64,000 nt of DNA, taken from positions 1 to 64,000 of the forward strand of contig JAHHHR010000023.1 of the NCBI GenBank assembly GCA_019359245.1. The letters run 5' to 3'. This DNA is from Nostoc desertorum CM1-VF14. Its GTDB lineage: Bacteria; Cyanobacteriota; Cyanobacteriia; Cyanobacteriales; Nostocaceae. The position numbers were made by a program, and so were the translations under genes. Below the pieces are notes generated by a model. The model saw only the letters and a program-made list of their open reading frames with translations. It was not told the DNA's origin and did not search any database. Shown piece after piece: positions 44,123 to 52,283 of this stretch (position 1 is the stretch's first letter; each line of letters starts with the position of its first letter).

Positions 44123-45313
44123 ATGAGTTTGTGGCAACGCCTATTGAAAAGGTTACAAGCGATGTCTTACGACAAGCAGCTTCTCTCCGAGACGCTACGC
44201 GAACGCATCTACGCTGAACATAGAACCAATCGGTTCAGATTGAACTCGCTCAAAAGCTTTGTATCACTCTTTTTAGTAGGGACTGTTTTGAGTGTGGCGC
44301 TTGCGGCCTGCTCCGGTGGAGGAAATGGGAGTAATGCTTCCTCTGAAACCCCTAGTGCTAGTCCTGTGGCTGCAAGCAAAGATAATGTTGAAATAACCCT
44401 TGTATCGTTTGCTGTCACCAAAGCGGCTCATGAAGCAATTATCCCTAAATTTGTAGAACAGTGGAAAAAAGATCATAATCAAACTGTCACCTTCAAACAA
44501 AGCTATGGCGGATCTGGTTCTCAAACTCGCGCCGTTATTGATGGTTTAGAAGCAGATATTGTCCACTTGGCACTCGCTGGAGATACCTCAAAGATTGAGA
44601 AAGCTGGATTGATTCAGCCAGGATGGGAGAAAGAAGTTCCCAACAATGGTATTGTCTCCAAATCGGTTGCAGCATTAGTCACTCGTTCAGGCAATCCTAA
44701 AGGCATCAAGAATTGGGAAGATTTAGCCAAAGACGGTGTAAAATTGATTACTGCTAACCCCAAAACCTCAGGCGTTGCTAAATGGAATTTCTTAGCATTA
44801 TGGGATTCTGTGATTAAAACAGGTGGCGATGAAGCTAAAGCTACTGAATTTGTAACTAAAGTTTACAAAAATGTGCCGATACTGCCTAAAGATGCGCGGG
44901 AAGCTACTGATACATTCGCCAAGCAAGGGCAGGGTGATGTCTTAATCAACTACGAAAACGAAGTTATTTTGGCACAGCAAAAGGGCGAAAAGGTTGAGTA
45001 TGTCGTTCCCGATGTGAATATATCCATTGACAATCCGATCGCTGTGGTAGACAAGAACGTTGATAAGCATGGAACCCGCGAAGTTGCTGAAGGTTTTGTG
45101 AAATACCTCTATAGCCCAGAAGCACAGCAAGAGTTTGTCAAATTGGGATTCCGTCCTGTGGATGAGACTATAGCTCAAACTAAAGAAGTTACAGACAAAT
45201 TTCCCAAGGTGAAAACTTTGGGTACAGTTGCAGACTTAGGCGGTTGGGAAGCAATTGATCAGAAGTTCTTCGCAGATGGGGGCGTGTTTGACAAAATTCA
45301 AGCCCAAAAATAA
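44123..45313 (+). CDS. sbpA: sulfate-binding protein of the sulfate ABC transporter, lipoprotein type
   Basis: A 396-residue periplasmic solute-binding protein. The lipoprotein signal ends VALAAC (Cys near 60), followed by a Gly/Ser linker. The mature part has VSFAVTKAAHEAIIP, QSYGGSGSQTRAVIDGLEAD and the FRPVDETI end typical of CysP/SbpA. Before the signal are about 40 extra residues. Residues 13-33 are encoded by a palindromic repeat (44159-44220, GACGCTACGCGAACGCATCTACG), which looks inserted. The ATG at 44123 has GGAGG seven bases upstream; the frame is open further upstream but that part lacks a ribosome site. Confidence 0.94.
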   Translation: MSLWQRLLKRLQAMSYDKQLLSETLRERIYAEHRTNRFRLNSLKSFVSLFLVGTVLSVALAACSGGGNGSNASSETPSASPVAASKDNVEITLVSFAVTKAAHEAIIPKFVEQWKKDHNQTVTFKQSYGGSGSQTRAVIDGLEADIVHLALAGDTSKIEKAGLIQPGWEKEVPNNGIVSKSVAALVTRSGNPKGIKNWEDLAKDGVKLITANPKTSGVAKWNFLALWDSVIKTGGDEAKATEFVTKVYKNVPILPKDAREATDTFAKQGQGDVLINYENEVILAQQKGEKVEYVVPDVNISIDNPIAVVDKNVDKHGTREVAEGFVKYLYSPEAQQEFVKLGFRPVDETIAQTKEVTDKFPKVKTLGTVADLGGWEAIDQKFFADGGVFDKIQAQK

Positions 45314-45413
45314 ACGGTAATTAGTCATTAGTCAACGGTCGGTGGTCAGTAGGAAAAACAACCGACCACTGACAAAAAACTTGTTGTGAAATTTAAATTT
45401 TGAATTTTTGACT

Positions 45414-46274
45414 ATGACAACTGTATCTCCTTCTGTGGAAGTTGAACGCAAAACGCCATTCTGGAAGAAATTGGGGCGGGTTCCTTGGACTTGGCGAATC
45501 ACCATTGGATACTTGACGGTGATGTTGTTTATCCCCATCATTGCCATGTTCCTGAAAGCAAGTACAGAACCTCCGGCGAGATTTTGGGCGATCGCAACCA
45601 GTGATATTGCATTAGCAACTTATAATGTCACTTTTGTTACAGCAATATTTGCGGCTTTGCTCAATGGCGTATTTGGTACTCTAATTGCCTGGGTTCTAGT
45701 TCGCTACGACTTTCCCTTTAAGCGCTTGATTGATGCCACAGTAGATTTACCCTTTGCACTGCCAACTTCCGTAGCAGGGCTAACCTTGGCAACAGTTTAC
45801 AGTGATAATGGGTGGTTAGGTTCTTTATTAGCACCACTGGGAATTAAGGTATCTTTTACTCGCACTGGAGTAGCGGTGGCAATGATATTTATCTCACTAC
45901 CTTTTATCGTGAGAACTGTGCAACCCGTGCTTCAGGAAATGGAACAGGAAATAGAAGAAGCTGCTTGGTGTCTGGGTGCTACTCAATGGCAGACCTTTTG
46001 GAAAGTGATTTTGCCACCTTTATTTCCGACAATTTTAACTGGTGTAGCCTTGGGTTTCTCCCGTGCAGTTGGGGAATATGGTTCGACTGTAATTATCTCT
46101 TCCAATACGCCCTATCAAGATTTGATCGCACCTGTATTGATTTTCCAGCGATTAGAGCAATATGACTATTCTGGTGCAACAGTAATTGGCATAGTTTTAC
46201 TATCAATTTCATTGGTACTACTATTGGCAATTAATTTCTTACAAGCATGGGCAAGGCGATATGACAGTAGATAA
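45414..46274 (+). CDS. cysT: sulfate ABC transporter permease CysT
   Basis: A 286-residue inner-membrane permease with about six helices. The cytoplasmic EAA-type loop QEIEEAAWCLGATQWQTFWK contacts the ATPase. The N-terminus RITIGYLTVMLFIPIIAMFL and SRAVGEYGSTVIISSN match CysT/CysU. Its end overlaps the start of cysW by 14 bases, so translation is coupled. The start is the ATG at 45414. Confidence 0.96.
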   Translation: MTTVSPSVEVERKTPFWKKLGRVPWTWRITIGYLTVMLFIPIIAMFLKASTEPPARFWAIATSDIALATYNVTFVTAIFAALLNGVFGTLIAWVLVRYDFPFKRLIDATVDLPFALPTSVAGLTLATVYSDNGWLGSLLAPLGIKVSFTRTGVAVAMIFISLPFIVRTVQPVLQEMEQEIEEAAWCLGATQWQTFWKVILPPLFPTILTGVALGFSRAVGEYGSTVIISSNTPYQDLIAPVLIFQRLEQYDYSGATVIGIVLLSISLVLLLAINFLQAWARRYDSR

Positions 46275-47136
46275 GCCAAGTTTTCACTCATCTGTATCTG
46301 ATACACATACGCCCAAGGCTAAAGAGCAGAAAAGTTGGGTACCAATAGTTTTAATTGGTATAGCGATCGCCTATTTAGCCCTAGTTCAATACATCCCGGC
46401 AATCAACGTTTTCACCCAGGCTTTTAGCAAAGGAGTTGCGCCGTTTCTCTCCAACCTGAGTCGACCAGCTTTTCTCCATGCAGCTTGGCTAACACTGTTG
46501 CTGGCTTTAATTTCTCTGCCTGTGAATACTGTGTTTGGGCTATGTGCCGCTTGGGCGATCGCTCGTCATAAATTTCCTGGACGCGCCGTAGTTTTGAGCA
46601 TTATTGACCTGCCTTTCTCGATTTCGCCCGTAGTTGCAGGATTGATGATTGTGCTTCTTTACGGACGTAATGGGTGGTTTGGTCCTTGGCTCCAAGCCCA
46701 TGATATCAAAATAATCTTTGCCTTTCCCGGTATGGTACTGGCTACAGCCTTCGTGAGTATGCCCTTTGTGGCGCGGGAAGTAATTCCTGTTTTAGAGGAA
46801 TTTGGTAAAGATCAAGAAGAAGCTGCTAGAACTCTAGGTGCGAAAGATTGGCAAATATTTTGGCGCGTCACCTTGCCTAGTATCCGTTGGGGTTTACTTT
46901 ACGGTTTAATTTTGACCAATGCTAGGGCAATGGGTGAATTCGGCGCGGTTTCGGTAGTATCTGGCAACATTGAGGCTCAAACCCAGAGCCTACCACTGTT
47001 TGTAGAAGATGCTTACAAACAATACGAAACCGAAGCTGCTTTCTCTGCGGCTGTATTGTTAGCATTGTTAGCAGTAGTGACCTTAGTACTGAAGGAGATT
47101 CTGGAACGGAAAACCCGCATTAAAGATGTTGAATAG
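46261..47136 (+). CDS. cysW: sulfate ABC transporter permease CysW
   Basis: A 291-residue permease, partner of CysT. It has about six helices and the ATPase-contact loop QEEAARTLGAKDWQIFWRV. RAMGEFGAVSVVSGNIEAQT is the CysW signature. The usual next gene, the ATPase cysA, is absent here: the gene that follows encodes only a NIL domain. The ATPase must be encoded elsewhere or supplied by another system. Confidence 0.96.
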   Translation: MTVDKPSFHSSVSDTHTPKAKEQKSWVPIVLIGIAIAYLALVQYIPAINVFTQAFSKGVAPFLSNLSRPAFLHAAWLTLLLALISLPVNTVFGLCAAWAIARHKFPGRAVVLSIIDLPFSISPVVAGLMIVLLYGRNGWFGPWLQAHDIKIIFAFPGMVLATAFVSMPFVAREVIPVLEEFGKDQEEAARTLGAKDWQIFWRVTLPSIRWGLLYGLILTNARAMGEFGAVSVVSGNIEAQTQSLPLFVEDAYKQYETEAAFSAAVLLALLAVVTLVLKEILERKTRIKDVE

Positions 47137-47210
47137 GTTTGGCATGGGGCATAGTTTATGAATTATTCTCCTCTGCCTTCCAGCCCCCAATCTTTTTGAT
47201 GGTGACAATC

Positions 47211-47477
47211 ATGACTAGTGACAATACACTTACCAATAAACGGATTCGATTAAGAATTCCCAAAGACTATCACCAAGAACCTGTAATTTCTCGCCTAGTC
47301 TCTGACTATGGACTGACTGTAAATATCACCGCAGCAATTTTGGGAGCCAATGCTGTCGGTGATGGTTGGTTTGACCTTGAATTACAAGGAACAGATGCAC
47401 AGATTCAGAGCGCACTAACCTATCTCCACGAATTGGAGTTGGAAGTCTGGGATGAGGCTAAAGCAAGTGATTGGTAA
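47211..47477 (+). CDS. stand-alone NIL-domain protein (one domain)
   Basis: An 88-residue protein made almost wholly of one NIL domain (pfam09383 type): IRLRIPKDYHQEPVISRLVS, YGLTVNITAAIL, DGWFDLELQG, then a C-terminal helix. NIL domains normally sit at the C-terminus of MetN-type ABC ATPases, where they bind the substrate and inhibit transport, or with ferredoxins. It lies 74 bases after cysW on the same strand, where cysA is expected. The ATG at 47211 follows GGTGA; an ATG at 47199 is an alternative. Confidence 0.85.
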   Translation: MTSDNTLTNKRIRLRIPKDYHQEPVISRLVSDYGLTVNITAAILGANAVGDGWFDLELQGTDAQIQSALTYLHELELEVWDEAKASDW

Positions 47478-47547
47478 AATCAAATGCAGGTGAAATTTAA
47501 ATTACTTTGAGCTGACTAACGCTTTTTTATGACTCTCACGAAATAAA

Positions 47548-47639
47548 AATCAGAAACATTGGTTTCTGATTAGTTTTTATAAATCTAAGTATAGGTTGGG
47601 TTCAACAAAGTGAAACCCAACCTATAAATATTTTATTTT
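47548..47639 (+). terminator. two tandem terminator hairpins after the first NIL gene
   Basis: AATCAGAAAC-ATTG-GTTTCTGATT then AGTTTTT (47548-47577). After it comes ATAGGTTGGGTT/AACCCAACCTAT (47591-47625) and AAATATTTTATTTTT. The second hairpin belongs to the GTTGGGTTTC...CCCAAC family of cyanobacterial repeats. Together they close the sbpA-cysT-cysW-NIL unit. Confidence 0.8.
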
Positions 47640-48115
47640 TCATAGTAATAAAAGAAAGTATTTAGCGATCGCTCTTTGGAGAAAAACTTTTTGGTTTACT
47701 GATATATGCGATCGCCCAATAGCCAATCAATTAATTTCGATTAAAAAACTTTAAAATTGCGTTTCAATGTTTTGGAAACACTTAAATATTGTTATGTCAT
47801 ACATCTATACTACGGATGTGTAAGTTGTCACTAGCAATGCTATAGCAATCCTAATAAACTGAGTATAGTTATGTGCATTTACTCATTGTTTTTTTGCAAT
47901 CTTTGTGATAGTGTACTTTACATAACAATAAGTGCATTAAATCGATAGTGTTACCGTAGTTTAATAGAAGCCAAAAATATGAAAATCTCTATGAGGCTGA
48001 AATTCAAGGAAGCACAGTTGAGTTGTAGGGGTACGGCATTAGCAAAATTCTCTGCTGAACCTAAAGGTTGTGTAGGCACAGCCCACCGTAGGTATCACTA
48101 TTGGGAATGAATCTC
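47640..48115. other. AT-rich gap between NIL genes
   Basis: About 475 bases with two HIP1 sites and no gene-like frame. It should hold the promoter of the two-domain NIL gene. No clear element was seen. Confidence 0.4.
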
Positions 48116-48781
48116 ATGTCTCAGAGTAAATCTGTAGAACCCGCTTCAGTCCACAGTCGAATTCTCGTGCCTCAGAGGTATCATAGGCAACCTGTAATTT
48201 CGCGGCTGGTGTCTCGTTATGGTTTAACCGTCAATATCAAAGCTGCATCTCTGACATCAGACAATGACAGCGATGGCTGGTTTGATTTGGAACTTTCGGG
48301 AAATCCTCAAAAACTGACAAATAGCCTATCTTACTTGCAAGGATTGGGAGTGAATTTATTAGAATTAGCGATCGCTACCCAAATTCAACCCAACCAGCAC
48401 TCTTTAACTTTCCCAAGTCCAACGAGCAAACTGAGTCCCAAAGACTCTGCATGGCTGACAAATCAATGGCAAAAACAATTTCAGCAATTGATTTCTCTGG
48501 GTCAAACCAATCGATTGCGCTTGCAACTATGCATCTTAAAATCTTATTACGAAGAACCAGTGATTTCCGAGTTAGTTTCTTGTTATGGGCTAACAGTCAA
48601 TATCACCAGCGCTAGACTTCAACCCGATACAGAAGATGATGGCTGGTTTGATTTGGATTTGTGGGGGAGAACAAAGCAAATCTACTCTAGCCTGAATTAT
48701 TTAGAAAAACTAGGGCTACCAATTTGGCTAGATTTGTCTAGCGTTTATAGCGATGTCTCCGACGGGCTACGCCTACGCTAA
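48116..48781 (+). CDS. two-domain NIL protein
   Basis: A 221-residue protein with two NIL domains. The first is at about 12-85 (RYHRQPVISRLVSRYGLTVN, DGWFDLELSG) and the second at about 135-210 (YYEEPVISELVSCYGLTVN, DGWFDLDLWG). A 50-residue Gln/Pro-rich linker joins them. The last ten residues SDVSDGLRLR are encoded by a dispersed palindrome (48750-48779). No ATPase, membrane or other domain is present. The ATG at 48116 is preferred to 48107 because GGGAA lies at better spacing. Confidence 0.85.
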   Translation: MSQSKSVEPASVHSRILVPQRYHRQPVISRLVSRYGLTVNIKAASLTSDNDSDGWFDLELSGNPQKLTNSLSYLQGLGVNLLELAIATQIQPNQHSLTFPSPTSKLSPKDSAWLTNQWQKQFQQLISLGQTNRLRLQLCILKSYYEEPVISELVSCYGLTVNITSARLQPDTEDDGWFDLDLWGRTKQIYSSLNYLEKLGLPIWLDLSSVYSDVSDGLRLR

Positions 48782-48803
48782 TTAATAAAATAGTCACTAT
48801 CCA

Positions 48804-49139
48804 ATGGCAGCATTAAATAATCAAACCAATTCCCAAGCCAGATTATCGCTCGTTTCTTCAGTCCATACAAAAAGCCAAGTCACTCAGATTCGTCTGCGGA
48901 TACATATTCCCAAGTACTATTTGCAAGTGCCTGTAATTTCGCAACTAATTTCTGTTTATGGCTTGGTAGTTAATATTACTAAGGCTCTGTTACAACCAAA
49001 TATAGATGGAGAAGGGTATTTTGACATTGAACTTCGGGGAACAGCCCCACAAATTTGTAGCGGTTTGGCTTACCTGGAATCCCTAAATTTAAGAATTGTG
49101 GGCAAGCCGAATACTGACGGCGATGGCTGGCTTTGCTGA
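48804..49139 (+). CDS. stand-alone NIL-domain protein (one domain, divergent)
   Basis: A 111-residue protein with one NIL domain at about 30-105 (IRLRIHIPKYYLQVPVISQL, YGLVVNITKALL, GEGYFDIELRG). It is the most diverged of the four: WFDL is YFDI. It begins 22 bases after the two-domain NIL gene and ends 6 bases from the convergent Crp-family gene. The ribosome site is weak, so it may be translated by readthrough coupling. Confidence 0.8.
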   Translation: MAALNNQTNSQARLSLVSSVHTKSQVTQIRLRIHIPKYYLQVPVISQLISVYGLVVNITKALLQPNIDGEGYFDIELRGTAPQICSGLAYLESLNLRIVGKPNTDGDGWLC

Positions 49140-49145
49140 AATAAT

Positions 49146-49733
49146 CTAAATTTCGTAGTACCAAATTTCTTCCTCTCGCAGTACAATTCGATGCAAAGAA
49201 AGACGAGCAATCAGTCCCTCTTGCTCAAACTGCCCAAGAATACGAGTGATAGTCACACGAGTTGAACCAAGCATTTCTGCCAAGTCTTCGTGAGTCAGAC
49301 GCATATCTATTAAACGTCCTTTCTCAACTTCCGAACCAAACTTTTTAGATAACCATGCCAACAGCTTGATTAGCATAGTTTCAACTTTTTTATGGCTACG
49401 AATAACCATCAATTCTTGAGCCTGTTGGATATGGTTAAGTAAAGTTTCTGTTAGTTGAGTCCATTCCTCTAAAGGTAAGGCTGTTGCCTCTACTTTAGTT
49501 AGGCATTCCATTTGGTAAGGTTCTAATTTTGATAAAGCCTTACCAACGACATCTCCAGGGCCCCACAATCCTAGAGCGACGATTGTACCATCTTCCAGAT
49601 AGGTAAAAGTCCGAACAAAACCTGTTTCAATTTTCCAAAGATTGTTTTCATGCTCTGGTAGAAATGACCGACGTGCAAAAGCTTCTTTAGTACTACTGGA
49701 TGGGTTAGGAATAACTGTGTATAAAGACACCAT
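49146..49733 (-). CDS. Crp/Fnr-family regulator, CysR-like
   Basis: A 195-residue regulator. A short cyclic-nucleotide-binding-type beta barrel (YLEDGTIVALGLWGPGDVVG, about residues 45-65) is followed by a long helix and a Crp-type winged helix-turn-helix (LTHEDLAEMLGSTRVTITRI). Residues that bind cAMP in Crp are not all present. Synechococcus CysR, needed for sulfur-controlled sulfate uptake, is of this family and lies in a sulfate transport cluster, so the same role is likely here. It is convergent with the NIL genes. Confidence 0.85.
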   Translation of the reverse strand: MVSLYTVIPNPSSSTKEAFARRSFLPEHENNLWKIETGFVRTFTYLEDGTIVALGLWGPGDVVGKALSKLEPYQMECLTKVEATALPLEEWTQLTETLLNHIQQAQELMVIRSHKKVETMLIKLLAWLSKKFGSEVEKGRLIDMRLTHEDLAEMLGSTRVTITRILGQFEQEGLIARLSLHRIVLREEEIWYYEI

Positions 49734-49952
49734 ATTATTTAAATACTGCTTCTCGATAAACTAATCGTATTATACATATATCAGGTTATAAGAGCCTATG
49801 GGTATTATGATTAGCAACCTGTGCAAATAATAAAAAGTCATTTTGGCTCTTAAACTATGCAGGGGTACTCAAAAATAGGAGTTAGAGGGTATTTATAAAA
49901 AAATATTAAGGAATCATGTAAATGTAATCTTTTGGTAAAAAATATACTTCCA
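49734..49952. other. gap upstream of the Crp-family gene
   Basis: AT-rich. It should hold the promoter of the regulator gene. No operator was recognised. Confidence 0.35.
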
Positions 49953-50537
49953 CTAAAGTCTTACTTCTCGCCCAATCCATTTATCAACAATAGGTGGTTG
50001 GTAAGTGGCAAATAAATTTAGTAGACTTTCGGCGTCAGATGCTTCCAGTACAAGAGAACGATGGGCAGACTTGAGGAATTCTTCCTTCACGGCATGGTCA
50101 AATAATCTGAGTAAGGGGTCAAAGTACCGCTCCACGTTCAGCAAACCGCAAGGTTTCTGGTGTAGTCCTAGCTGTGCCCAGGTGAGTATTTCACAGAGCT
50201 CCTCTAGAGTTCCGTATCCGCCAGGAAGTGCGATAAAAGCATCAGCTAAATCCGCCATCTTAGTTTTGCGTTCGTGCATAGAGCCAACAACGTGAAGTAC
50301 AGTGAGTTCATTGTGGGCTATTTCCTTAGCAGCTAAGAATTCTGGAATTACTCCAATAACCTCACCTCCAGCCAGCAAAACTGCATCAGCTATAACCCCC
50401 ATCAAACCTACATTTCCTCCTCCATAAACTAGCCTAAATTTTTGACTAGCCAGAGTTTTACCAAGCGTTTGAGCAGCCTCTTTATAAACAGGTCGAACAC
50501 CCATACTAGAACCACAGAACACACAGATAGATTTCAC
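49953..50537 (-). CDS. LOG-family protein (TIGR00730)
   Basis: A 194-residue Rossmann protein with the family signatures CVFCGSSMG at the N-terminus, YGGGNVGLMG, and PGGYGTLEELCEILTWAQLG. In plants and some bacteria such proteins (LOG) release cytokinin bases from riboside monophosphates; in others the activity is a general nucleotide phosphoribohydrolase. The start is GTG at 50537 with AGGAG upstream. Its place between cysteine genes may be incidental. Confidence 0.88.
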   Translation of the reverse strand: MKSICVFCGSSMGVRPVYKEAAQTLGKTLASQKFRLVYGGGNVGLMGVIADAVLLAGGEVIGVIPEFLAAKEIAHNELTVLHVVGSMHERKTKMADLADAFIALPGGYGTLEELCEILTWAQLGLHQKPCGLLNVERYFDPLLRLFDHAVKEEFLKSAHRSLVLEASDAESLLNLFATYQPPIVDKWIGREVRL

Positions 50538-50841
50538 GGTTCAATTTATCTCCTACTGCCTAAAAAATTTAAAAATTAATAACTCACAGATATAAAGCAT
50601 TTTCTTTTGCATAAAATACAAAGCTATGGGTTTTGAAGTAAATCGCGCAGCGTGTCGTAGACAAGGCAGGAAATAGAAACTCTCCATATCTGATTTTGAT
50701 TCCTGCGTTCTGTAGTTTACTTACTTGTAAACTGCTGTAGCTATTCTTTAGATGTATAGATAGTAAGGACACAGTAATTGAAATCTTTCAATTCATCAGT
50801 TAGTTTAAACCATGCTGTGTCCCTACTTTCTTATATAAGAC
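50538..50841. other. gap between cysE and the LOG gene with an inverted repeat
   Basis: AGTAAGGACACAG (50761-50773) and CTGTGTCCCTACT (50814-50826) can pair across a 40-base AT-rich loop after the cysE stop and may end its transcript. No gene is supported; a short open frame at 50584-50772 looks random. Confidence 0.45.
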
Positions 50842-51567
50842 TTAAATTCCTGCACCATCAAGAAAATCTTCAATTATCCCATCAGAATTATTGCTTTTCG
50901 GGTTATCGGTTGGCTCGTTGTCAAGCTCAGCTGGGGAAAAACTTGATTGTTGCAACTCCTCGAACTGTTTCTCTAGTGCCTTAACGCGTTCAAATAAAGC
51001 GCGGATGACTTCGGCTTCTACGTCGCGTACTTTATCATGATCTAGAACATTGGTAGACGAGTTGTTCTGACGAGTCACGCGCCCTGGAATGCCGACTACA
51101 GTAGTGTTACTGGGTACATCTCGCAGCACCACAGAACCTGCTCCAATACGGACGCGATCGCCAATTTGAATATTTCCTAATACCTTTGCACCCGCTCCCA
51201 CAACTACATGAGAGCCTAAAGTTGGATGGCGTTTGCCGCTTTCTTTCCCAGTCCCGCCAAGGGTGACACCTTGGTAAATTAAGGCATAGTCGCCCACGAT
51301 CGCTGTCTCACCAATCACAACTCCCATACCGTGGTCAATAAATACTCCCTGGCCAATTAATGCCCCAGGATGGATTTCAATGCCAGTTATAAACCTACTA
51401 ATATGAGAAATAAACCGAGGTATGAAGGGAACTTTGATTTTATGCAGCCAGTGTGCCAATCGATGAAATACTAGCGCTTGGAGTCCAGGGTAACAGAATA
51501 ATACTTCTAGCCAGTTACGGGCTGCTGGGTCACGCTCAAAAATGGTTCGCAAATCATGTATTAGCAT
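50842..51567 (-). CDS. cysE: serine O-acetyltransferase
   Basis: A 241-residue enzyme acetylating serine for cysteine synthesis. An alpha-helical N-terminus (TIFERDPAARNWLEVLFCYPGLQ) is followed by a left-handed beta-helix of hexapeptide repeats. IEIHPGALIG and IDHGMGVVIGETAIVG contain the active-site Asp-His, and GSVVLRDVPSNTTVVGIPGR ends the helix. The acidic C-terminal tail ends in DGAGI, and an Ile end is typical for docking CysK. The ATG at 51567 fits the family start. It is divergent from Rrf2-cysK. Confidence 0.95.
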   Translation of the reverse strand: MLIHDLRTIFERDPAARNWLEVLFCYPGLQALVFHRLAHWLHKIKVPFIPRFISHISRFITGIEIHPGALIGQGVFIDHGMGVVIGETAIVGDYALIYQGVTLGGTGKESGKRHPTLGSHVVVGAGAKVLGNIQIGDRVRIGAGSVVLRDVPSNTTVVGIPGRVTRQNNSSTNVLDHDKVRDVEAEVIRALFERVKALEKQFEELQQSSFSPAELDNEPTDNPKSNNSDGIIEDFLDGAGI

Positions 51568-51794
51568 ACTCTGTTGGAATTTTCGTTGGTAGGTGAGGTT
51601 CTGAAAACAGAAACTCAGGATAATTCCCACTAAAAGATCAGGTCATTTATGGGAATTGTGTAAGATAACAATCTACGGCAAATCGATAGTGTATAGTGCT
51701 TTTGTAGGTAGTAAGTGGGATGCTATCACATTCCACACTATTGATAAAAATTAATTTCGCATCAACTGCGATAAACCCCCCAATTCACCGTAGT

Positions 51795-52265
51795 ATGTTG
51801 AATACAGTCTTGAATAGCCAAAACTATGCTCTTTTGGATCTGTCTTCCAAAGTGGAATACGCACTGCTAGCACTCTTAGAACTGGCAAGTCACCACGGGA
51901 AAAAACTTCCTCTAACGATGAGCGAGATCACTGCCAAACAACTCATACCTGAACGCTATCTTGAACAAATTTTGACCAACCTCCGGCGTGCTGGTGTGGT
52001 GCAGAGTCAACGCGGCTCTAAAGGAGGTTTTGTTTTAGCTCGTGAACCTTGGCAGATTACAATGCTAGAAATTGTCACTTTGGTCGAAGGCGAACGGAAA
52101 GAGAAAGATACCTCTAACTCTCCAACTCTAGAAAAGACTTTAGTTTATGAAGTCTGGGAGCAAGCCAACGCTGCCTCAATTGAAGTTTTGGGTCGCTATA
52201 CACTCCAAGACTTGTGCCAAGAAAGGGAAACTCGCGCACAGCAAAGTCCAATGTATTATATTTAG
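51795..52265 (+). CDS. Rrf2-family transcription regulator (CymR-like)
   Basis: A 156-residue winged-helix regulator. LSSKVEYALLALLELASHHG, ITAKQLIPERYLEQILTNLR and GVVQSQRGSKGGFVLAREP are the Rrf2 core. The Fe-S cysteines of IscR are lacking, so it is more like CymR, which senses cysteine supply through CysK. Placement 18 bases before cysK and divergent from cysE supports control of cysteine synthesis. The start is uncertain: the ATG at 51795 is used, but an ATG at 51720 is also open. Confidence 0.88.
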   Translation: MLNTVLNSQNYALLDLSSKVEYALLALLELASHHGKKLPLTMSEITAKQLIPERYLEQILTNLRRAGVVQSQRGSKGGFVLAREPWQITMLEIVTLVEGERKEKDTSNSPTLEKTLVYEVWEQANAASIEVLGRYTLQDLCQERETRAQQSPMYYI

Positions 52266-52283
52266 TCACCAAGGAGTACTAAT

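Noticed and set aside
50584..50772. Minus-strand 62-codon frame between cysE and the LOG gene
   Set aside because: AT-rich, no ribosome site, overlaps the inverted repeat after cysE; no recognisable features.
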